In this document: piece by piece, positions 7,478-11,323 of the stretch
Layout of the letters: each line of letters begins with the position of its first letter
How positions within the stretch are numbered: position 1 is the stretch's first letter
DNA from: Bacteroidota bacterium
Lineage (GTDB): Bacteria; Bacteroidota; Ignavibacteria; UBA10030
DNA length: 11,323 nucleotides
Assembly (NCBI GenBank): GCA_003453835.1
Contig: DMMN01000274.1
Location: 5,329-16,651 of the forward strand
Direction of reading: 5' to 3'
Program-made: the position numbers and the translations under genes
The notes under the pieces: generated by a model
Told to the model about the DNA's origin: nothing
What the model saw: only the letters and a program-made list of their open reading frames with translations
The model's database searches: none

Positions 7478-8647
7478 TCATTTTGAAATGAGAACATTGT
7501 CGGTCGGCGCCCATCTCTTTTGCCATCGGGGATAGTCTCGCCGCAACACTTGCGCGGGCCAATCTCCAAGCCAGCCATAGTTGTTCCGACGCTCACTCGT
7601 GATCTCGGAAAGGTCGTAGCGAGGAATGCCGTCACGGCCTGAAAAGAACGGCCGGTTGGTTTCAATCTCATAAAAGCGCGCCCAGAGCGACGGAGCGTTC
7701 GGATCCTTCACCACTACCTTGTCCGTTCCCTCCGGTGCCGTTGGATCCGGCACTTGGACGACCCTCAATCCACTGAGGCGTGATCGGTCAAACCAACGAA
7801 TCGCACTCTGAACGGACGTGACAACGGCCGGGCTCGGGTTGTCGAATCTCATCAGGAACTTGACGATACCGACGCTCTCAGCCCCGCTCAATGAGGCAAG
7901 CTCATACGTTCTCGCCGGCGAGGGAGAAAAGTCGTGCTCGTCGTGCTGTGCGCACCAAACGGTAAGCGTCCCCTTCACTCTTACCTGACACTTCAAGATG
8001 CATTCGATCCCCCGTTCGACCGCCTGCCTCGCCTTGGCACGTCGAGCCTCGTCAACAAATGCAAAGTCGGCCTTCCGATCCACGATGTCCTGCAACAAAT
8101 TCATCACACCGATCATCGCATCGTCATTGAACGTGATGCGAGTGTAGTAGCCCGGGATGAGCGGATAGAATTGCGGCCAGCCGCCGTTCGCGTATTGCGC
8201 CGCGAAGAGGTAGTCCAGCCCCCTCCGCAAACTCCCCGCAAATCGCTCATTGCCGGTGGACGTGAACACCTTCGCGAGATAACGCATCTGCGTAAACGTT
8301 GCACCGTTGTCGATCGTGGCCGACGGATGGGCCGGATTGCGAGCCAGTCTCTCCTTTGCGCGCGGTGTCAGTGCCCGCGCCATATCGATGTCCTTAGGCC
8401 AACCTCCGTTGTCGCGCTGATAGGCCAGGACGTTATCGGCGATACGAATCGCCTCATCGCTTGCGTACCATTCTTTTTTCTGATGAAGACAGGCATCCCA
8501 CGAGATCTGTTTTGCCCTTTCCTCTCCGCCGATGGCTTGCTGCGTGTATCGGGGCCCCGCAGCCAACGGTGCTGCGATCACGATCGAGACCATCAGTATC
8601 TCGAAAGAGATGATTCGACATGAATGGGCGTTGATCGTTCTCCACAT
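7478..8647 (-). CDS. Pectate lyase, polysaccharide lyase family 10, secreted
   Basis: 389 residues. It would cleave polygalacturonate by beta-elimination, leaving products with a 4,5-unsaturated uronic acid end. Seen: an N-terminal export signal with hydrophobic core at about 15-30 (FEILMVSIVIAAPLAA), then a single alpha-helical catalytic domain. Family-typical motifs are YQRDNGGWPKDID (76-88), ATIDNGATFTQM (110-121), QYANGGWPQFYPL (151-163), ITFNDDAM (171-178), VWCAQHDE (230-237), ARTYELASLSGAES (245-258), FYEIETNRPFFSGRDG (325-340) and ERRNNYGWLG (352-361). The Asp residues in DNGAT and NDDA, and the Arg residues in ARTYE and NRPFF, have spacings that fit the calcium-binding and catalytic residues of characterised PL10 enzymes, as I recall them. 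There is no binding module. The start at 8647 has GAAGGT 6 bases upstream, overlapping the end of the GH105 gene; the 4-base gap indicates one operon. Its unsaturated products are substrates for the GH105 neighbour. Confidence 0.93.
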   Translation of the reverse strand: MWRTINAHSCRIISFEILMVSIVIAAPLAAGPRYTQQAIGGEERAKQISWDACLHQKKEWYASDEAIRIADNVLAYQRDNGGWPKDIDMARALTPRAKERLARNPAHPSATIDNGATFTQMRYLAKVFTSTGNERFAGSLRRGLDYLFAAQYANGGWPQFYPLIPGYYTRITFNDDAMIGVMNLLQDIVDRKADFAFVDEARRAKARQAVERGIECILKCQVRVKGTLTVWCAQHDEHDFSPSPARTYELASLSGAESVGIVKFLMRFDNPSPAVVTSVQSAIRWFDRSRLSGLRVVQVPDPTAPEGTDKVVVKDPNAPSLWARFYEIETNRPFFSGRDGIPRYDLSEITSERRNNYGWLGDWPAQVLRRDYPRWQKRWAPTDNVLISK

Positions 8648-8651
8648 GGTT

Positions 8652-9887
8652 CTACCTTCGCCTGGATCCTTTTTCCAGCTCTAGCGCTCCGAGGATGAAC
8701 GGGCCAACTCCTTTGAAATCATTCGTCCGTTGCGGCTCGCTGATGTAGTATTCAAAGCTGCCATCACGATACGGATTGCCACCCAATCCGCCTACCTGGC
8801 AGACGTGATGGAGATTGATCATATCGCCGTCCTCGATTGTTACAAGATTTTCGAGAACGCCCTTGAATGATTCGGCGGCGACTACGAAAAACTTAGGATC
8901 GAGATATCCTTTCAACGCACCCTTGGCAAATGCATACACAAACATGCAGGAACCCGACGCCTCGAGGTAATTGCCGGCGCGCGTTCCCTGGTCGATGACC
9001 TGGTACCAGAGGCCGGTCTTGGAGTCTCGAACATTGAGCAGTGCGGTCGAGAGGCGCTCCAGGATCGACACGATTTCTCGACGTTTCGGGTGGTTCTGCG
9101 GGAAGGAATCAAGCACATCGACCAGTGCCATCGCGTACCATCCCATGGCGCGACTCCAGAAATGAGGGGATCGTCCGGTCAAGGTATCCGCCCACCGTTG
9201 TTGCCGGCTCTCATCCCACCCGTGATAGAGGAGTCCCGTTTTCGCGTCGCGCGTGTGGTTCTCTATGAAGATGAATTGGTTCGCGATGTCGTCCAATGCA
9301 GCAGAGTCATTGAACATCGTCGCGTATTCGGTGTAGAACGGCTCCGCCATATAGAGGCCGTCCAGCCACATCTGGTACGGATAGATTTTCTTGTGCCAGA
9401 ACCCTCCTTCGTTCGTTCGGGGGTGGTTCGCAAGTTGTTTTCGCAAGGTATCGGCTGCAAACTTGTACTTGGGATCCTTCGTCTTCCTGTAAAGCGTCAG
9501 GAGTTGCCTTCCGGTTGCGATGTTGTCGATGTTAAACGTATGATACTCGTATGTTCGGATGGAACCGTTCTCGGCAACATAGAGATCGATGTTGTTCTTC
9601 ATATAGGAGAAGTACTTCTCGTCTCCCGTGGCCTTCCAGAGTTGGTGGAACGCTTCGAGGATCAATCCTTGCTCGTAAGTCCATCGACCGCTCTTGGGAT
9701 CGCCGGCATACGAAATCGTATCGGGGTGCCGGCGCATGAACGAGTCGGCAATACGAACGGACCACAGCTTCTCCAGCGAGACAAGTTGCCGAGCGGCGGT
9801 CGCCTGTCCGGAGGCAGGCTCTGTCGAACCAAGCACACTGACGAGCGTGAGAAGAAATCCGAATACTCTTCGATGTTCTCTGGTCAT
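8652..9887 (-). CDS. GH105 unsaturated uronyl (rhamnogalacturonyl) hydrolase, secreted
   Basis: 411 residues. Removes the 4,5-unsaturated galacturonic or glucuronic acid that lyases leave at the non-reducing end of oligosaccharides, through hydration of the double bond. Seen: signal peptide at 1-27 (MTREHRR, then FGFLLTLVSVLG, cleavage near ASG-Q); an (alpha/alpha)6-barrel with WTYEQGLILEAFHQLW (69-84), YHTFNIDNIATGRQLL (115-130), YPYQMWLDGLYMAEPFY (169-185), LLYHGWDE (219-226), SPHFWSRAMGWYAMALVD (240-257), LEASGSCMFVYAFAKG (308-323) and YRDGSFEYYISE (373-384). D176 in MWLDGLYM matches the catalytic Asp of YteR-type enzymes. The export signal places it in the periplasm, whereas many Firmicutes homologues are cytoplasmic. 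A GTG at 9905 would add six residues, but GGAGAG at 9893-9898 is spaced for the ATG at 9887. It is the first gene after the 265-base gap and heads the GH105-PL10 pair. The exact substrate, rhamnogalacturonan I or homogalacturonan fragments, is not decided by sequence. Confidence 0.93.
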   Translation of the reverse strand: MTREHRRVFGFLLTLVSVLGSTEPASGQATAARQLVSLEKLWSVRIADSFMRRHPDTISYAGDPKSGRWTYEQGLILEAFHQLWKATGDEKYFSYMKNNIDLYVAENGSIRTYEYHTFNIDNIATGRQLLTLYRKTKDPKYKFAADTLRKQLANHPRTNEGGFWHKKIYPYQMWLDGLYMAEPFYTEYATMFNDSAALDDIANQFIFIENHTRDAKTGLLYHGWDESRQQRWADTLTGRSPHFWSRAMGWYAMALVDVLDSFPQNHPKRREIVSILERLSTALLNVRDSKTGLWYQVIDQGTRAGNYLEASGSCMFVYAFAKGALKGYLDPKFFVVAAESFKGVLENLVTIEDGDMINLHHVCQVGGLGGNPYRDGSFEYYISEPQRTNDFKGVGPFILGALELEKGSRRR

Positions 9888-9892
9888 GGGTT

Positions 9893-9898
9893 CTCTCC
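9893..9898 (-). promoter_or_regulatory. Ribosome-binding site of the GH105 gene
   Basis: GGAGAG ends 5 bases before the ATG at 9887. It lies inside the six-codon extension that would follow from the upstream GTG at 9905, so the ATG is preferred. Confidence 0.7.
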
Positions 9899-9939
9899 AG
9901 GTCACGGGGGTGCTAGAGCAGTATCGATGACTTTATCGG

Positions 9940-9951
9940 TAACTGACGTTA
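9940..9951. promoter_or_regulatory. Possible operator overlapping the -10 element
   Basis: TAACGTCAGTTA on the minus strand has matching 4-base arms (TAAC and GTTA) around four central bases, and it covers the candidate -10. A repressor bound here would block transcription. It is imperfect in the centre, and a match this short can arise by chance. Confidence 0.3.
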
Positions 9952-9974
9952 ATGTGAAAATTGATGATTGTCAA
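9946..9974 (-). promoter_or_regulatory. Promoter candidate for the GH105-PL10 operon
   Basis: A perfect TTGACA (9969-9974) and TAACGT (9946-9951) are 17 bases apart. The -35 and spacing are ideal; the -10 keeps only the outer key bases of TATAAT. The expected start near 9940 would leave a leader of about 50 bases before the GH105 ATG. It is the best promoter candidate in the window and stands in the longest gap, which supports a new transcription unit here. Confidence 0.5.
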
Positions 9975-9975
9975 T
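9960..9975. repeat. Gapped inverted repeat over the -35 element
   Basis: ATTGACAATCATCAAT on the minus strand has 5-base inverted arms (ATTGA and TCAAT) six bases apart, and it contains the whole -35 hexamer. It could be a regulator site for the GH105 promoter, or a chance feature of AT-rich DNA. Confidence 0.3.
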
Positions 9976-10152
9976 AGTTTTTTCCAAGAAAATCTCTTGT
10001 CACCCGGGAGGGGGGAGAAGTTTGGCTGCGATGCCAAGCGAGGTGTCCCATTCCCGGACCAATCATCGTGGGGAAAGGAGAATTACGGAAAGGAAGGACA
10101 AAAGAACGGGCGAGGAGCGGCCGAGAATGAGAGCACCAGAAGCTGCGTTTGC
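9976..10152 (-). other. Non-coding region 3' of araD, C-rich and G-poor in the transcript
   Basis: No gene is supported here. Read as araD mRNA, about 10066-10150 is strongly pyrimidine-rich, with C clearly exceeding G, as in Rho-utilisation regions. Further on there is only a weak 5-bp hairpin (TTGGC/GCCAA, 10022-10037) without a U-run, and a short inverted repeat CAAGA/TCTTG (9985-9999). Transcription of the isomerase-araD unit may therefore end here in a Rho-dependent way before the GH105 promoter. Confidence 0.35.
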
Positions 10153-10863
10153 CTACGATTCTGAGATGCTTCTTCGTTGACCGTAGCGAGCGCCTGGCCC
10201 ATGCTTGCGGAAAAAGTGTCGCTCCAAGAGAGATTTCCTGACAGGGCGGGCGGAGAGATTCACTAATAGTGTTTCGCCTGCAATGCGGGCAATGTGCTCC
10301 AGTGCGATGGAGTTTTCTACCGCCTCATCAACCGTACTTCCCCATGTGAACGGGCCATGCCCCGCAACCAGTACACCGGGGATGTGATGTGGATTCAATT
10401 GTCTGAAACGCTCAACGATGACACGGCCGGTGTTTTTCTCATAGTCGATCCCAAGTTCCTTTTTCCGGAGATCTCGCGTGCACGGTACGGCCCCGCAAAA
10501 ATGATCGGCATGTGTTGTGCCGAATGGAGGGATCTCGCACCGGGCCTGAGCCCAGGCCGTTGCGTGCGGGCTATGACAGTGAACGATCCCGCCAATCTTG
10601 CTGAAAGCTCGATAGAGCTCGAGATGCGTGGGTGTATCACTGCTTGGCTTCAACTTGCCTTCGACGACTTCGCCCGTCTCAAGAGAAACGACAACCATTT
10701 GTCCCGGCCGCATCGCGCGGTATGGAACGCCGGACGGTTTGATGACCATCAGTCCTTTTCTTCGGTCGACGGCGCTGACGTTTCCCCAGGTCAGAACAAC
10801 TAAACCGTCGCGCACGAGGTTTCGATTCGCCTCGCAGACTTGCTTCTTCAGATGTTGAAGCAT
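10153..10863 (-). CDS. araD: L-ribulose-5-phosphate 4-epimerase (AraD)
   Basis: 236 residues, the normal family length. A cytoplasmic zinc enzyme that converts L-ribulose 5-phosphate to D-xylulose 5-phosphate, the last step of bacterial L-arabinose use before the pentose phosphate pathway. It belongs to the class II aldolase/adducin fold. Seen: LTWGNVSAVD (24-33), IKPSGVPY (41-48), SSDTPTHLELY (74-84), VHCHSPHATAWA (94-105), TTHADHFCG (116-124), VAGHGPFTWG (166-175) and LLERHFFRKHG (212-222). D76, H95, H97 and D120 fall at the same numbers as in the E. coli enzyme, and H169, H216 and Y227 are offset by two, so the metal and catalytic sets look complete. The C-terminus is slightly extended (RRSISES). 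The start at 10863 has only a weak purine-rich site (GTGAGAAG). The neighbour upstream in transcription is an aldose isomerase, 102 bases away, in line with an arabinose pathway. Close relatives acting on other pentulose phosphates (UlaF, SgbE) are possible but less likely here. Confidence 0.93.
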   Translation of the reverse strand: MLQHLKKQVCEANRNLVRDGLVVLTWGNVSAVDRRKGLMVIKPSGVPYRAMRPGQMVVVSLETGEVVEGKLKPSSDTPTHLELYRAFSKIGGIVHCHSPHATAWAQARCEIPPFGTTHADHFCGAVPCTRDLRKKELGIDYEKNTGRVIVERFRQLNPHHIPGVLVAGHGPFTWGSTVDEAVENSIALEHIARIAGETLLVNLSARPVRKSLLERHFFRKHGPGARYGQRRSISES

Positions 10864-10901
10864 GGCTTCTCACTTTCTGGTGTGTATCGGAACTTCAATG
10901 A

Positions 10902-10918
10902 GTTGCATGGCAACGTTG
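10902..10918. repeat. Short palindromes in the isomerase-araD gap
   Basis: GTTGC and GCAAC (10902-10906 and 10910-10914) form a 5-bp inverted repeat with a 3-base centre. It overlaps the perfect 8-base palindrome CAACGTTG (10911-10918). The central CG is typical of LacI-family operators. The 102-base gap shows no convincing promoter or terminator. Confidence 0.3.
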
Positions 10919-10965
10919 ACCTGGCGATCGCTCTTTGATTTCGGTCTTTCTTCGACGTGTGAGGA

Positions 10966-11323
10966 CTACCGATGACGATAAACCTCCCAGCCCAGATATG
11001 TCGTCAACGCGTCCTCGATGGCATCGGCAACAATTGCTCGCGTGGCGGCAACGTGATGCTCCAAACCGCTGCGGCAGATGTGCTGTAACAGTCGCTGGAA
11101 GTTGGGCACTTTGATTACTCCGTATCCTCCGAAGGTGTCAAGGGGCTCATCGGTGAAGTTCCCTTCTCCAACGTAAGAGGTGACGCGCCCCCGCAACTCG
11201 TCCGTTGACACCCGGCAGTAGGTGAACGGGCCCGGCGCGATGCGACCCACGATCGTCCCAAACGTGTTCTCCTTCCCCACCGCCCCCGCGATGATCTCCT
11301 GAAAGTTCATGGCTTGATGACTG
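10966..11323 (-). CDS. L-fucose/L-arabinose isomerase-like protein, C-terminal part (5' end cut by window edge)
   Basis: 118 residues are visible and the frame is open to the right edge; the ATG at 11310 is internal, since four codons (SHQA) precede it in frame. The sequence matches the C-terminal domain of the L-fucose-isomerase-related family: GKENTFGTIVGRIAPGPFTY (16-35), CRVSTDELRGRV (36-47), YVGEGNFTDEPLDTFGG (50-66), VPNFQRLLQHICRSGLEHHV (72-91). The His residues in EHHV (89-90) are probable metal or substrate ligands by analogy with FucI. Family members interconvert aldoses and ketoses. Next to araD the likely reaction is L-arabinose to L-ribulose, but L-fucose or D-arabinose cannot be excluded. 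The kinase that would link it to AraD is not in the window and may lie to the right. The gene ends in YRHR and a TAG stop. Confidence 0.82.
   Translation of the reverse strand, partial: SHQAMNFQEIIAGAVGKENTFGTIVGRIAPGPFTYCRVSTDELRGRVTSYVGEGNFTDEPLDTFGGYGVIKVPNFQRLLQHICRSGLEHHVAATRAIVADAIEDALTTYLGWEVYRHR

Noticed and set aside
7467..7480. Small inverted repeat TGAAC/GTTCA at the pectate lyase stop codon
   Set aside because: Only five base pairs with no U-run, so too weak to call a terminator.
7934..8623. Plus-strand open frame (229 codons) opposite the pectate lyase gene
   Set aside because: Antisense to an unmistakable PL10 gene, with an Arg- and Pro-rich product and no motif.
9090..9977. 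Long plus-strand open frame (295 codons) opposite the GH105 gene
   Set aside because: It lies antisense to a clear GH105 gene, its product has no recognisable domain, and its composition looks like the mirror of the real coding frame.
9961..10180. Two overlapping plus-strand frames of about 70 codons in the araD-GH105 gap
   Set aside because: Low-complexity, charged products with no conserved motif; the purine-rich strand itself keeps the frames open, and they run into the end of araD.
1..11323. CRISPR arrays, transposases, toxin-antitoxin or phage-defence genes
   Set aside because: Looked for on both strands; no regularly spaced repeats and no protein of these kinds was found.

Overview
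The window is about 11.3 kb of a bacterial pectin and arabinose utilisation locus. All eight recognisable genes lie on the minus strand, so transcription runs from the right edge to the left. The organism is most likely a Gram-negative member of the Fibrobacteres-Chlorobi-Bacteroidetes group, with Ignavibacteria-like lineages the best guess. The main reason is the protein at 1391..3094, which ends in a typical type IX secretion (T9SS) sorting domain (QNYPNPFNPSTKI, then GLTSGVYVYRL). A large TonB-dependent receptor with an N-terminal CarboxypepD_reg-like domain, and several exported enzymes, fit this. I cannot fix the genus from sequence alone. No mobile element, CRISPR array, tRNA or rRNA was seen.

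Layout in transcription order: (1) the C-terminal end of an L-fucose-isomerase-family protein (10966..>11323), cut by the right edge; (2) L-ribulose-5-phosphate 4-epimerase AraD (10153..10863); (3) a 265-base non-coding gap with a C-rich, G-poor 3' region followed by a good promoter candidate; (4) a secreted GH105 unsaturated glucuronyl/galacturonyl hydrolase (8652..9887); (5) a PL10 pectate lyase 4 bases later (7478..8647); (6) a LacI-family regulator (6334..7380); (7) a 1007-residue TonB-dependent receptor (3192..6215); (8) a T9SS-exported right-handed beta-helix protein of unknown activity (1391..3094); (9) a hairpin; (10) a CE8-type pectinesterase (<1..1255), cut by the left edge.

A reasonable working model follows. 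The pectinesterase removes methyl esters from homogalacturonan. PL10, and possibly the beta-helix protein, cleave the backbone. The TonB-dependent receptor imports oligomers across the outer membrane. GH105 removes the unsaturated uronic acid that lyases leave at the non-reducing end. The isomerase and AraD would feed arabinose from pectin side chains into the pentose phosphate pathway; the kinase step is not in the window. The LacI-type protein inside the cluster is the obvious candidate regulator. A short motif containing AACGT recurs in four of the inter-gene gaps and may be its operator, but this is weak evidence.

No wholly new system was found. The items most worth a second look are the beta-helix protein, the divergent pectinesterase active site, the receptor without a SusD partner, the isomerase type used in place of classical AraA, and the regulatory DNA.
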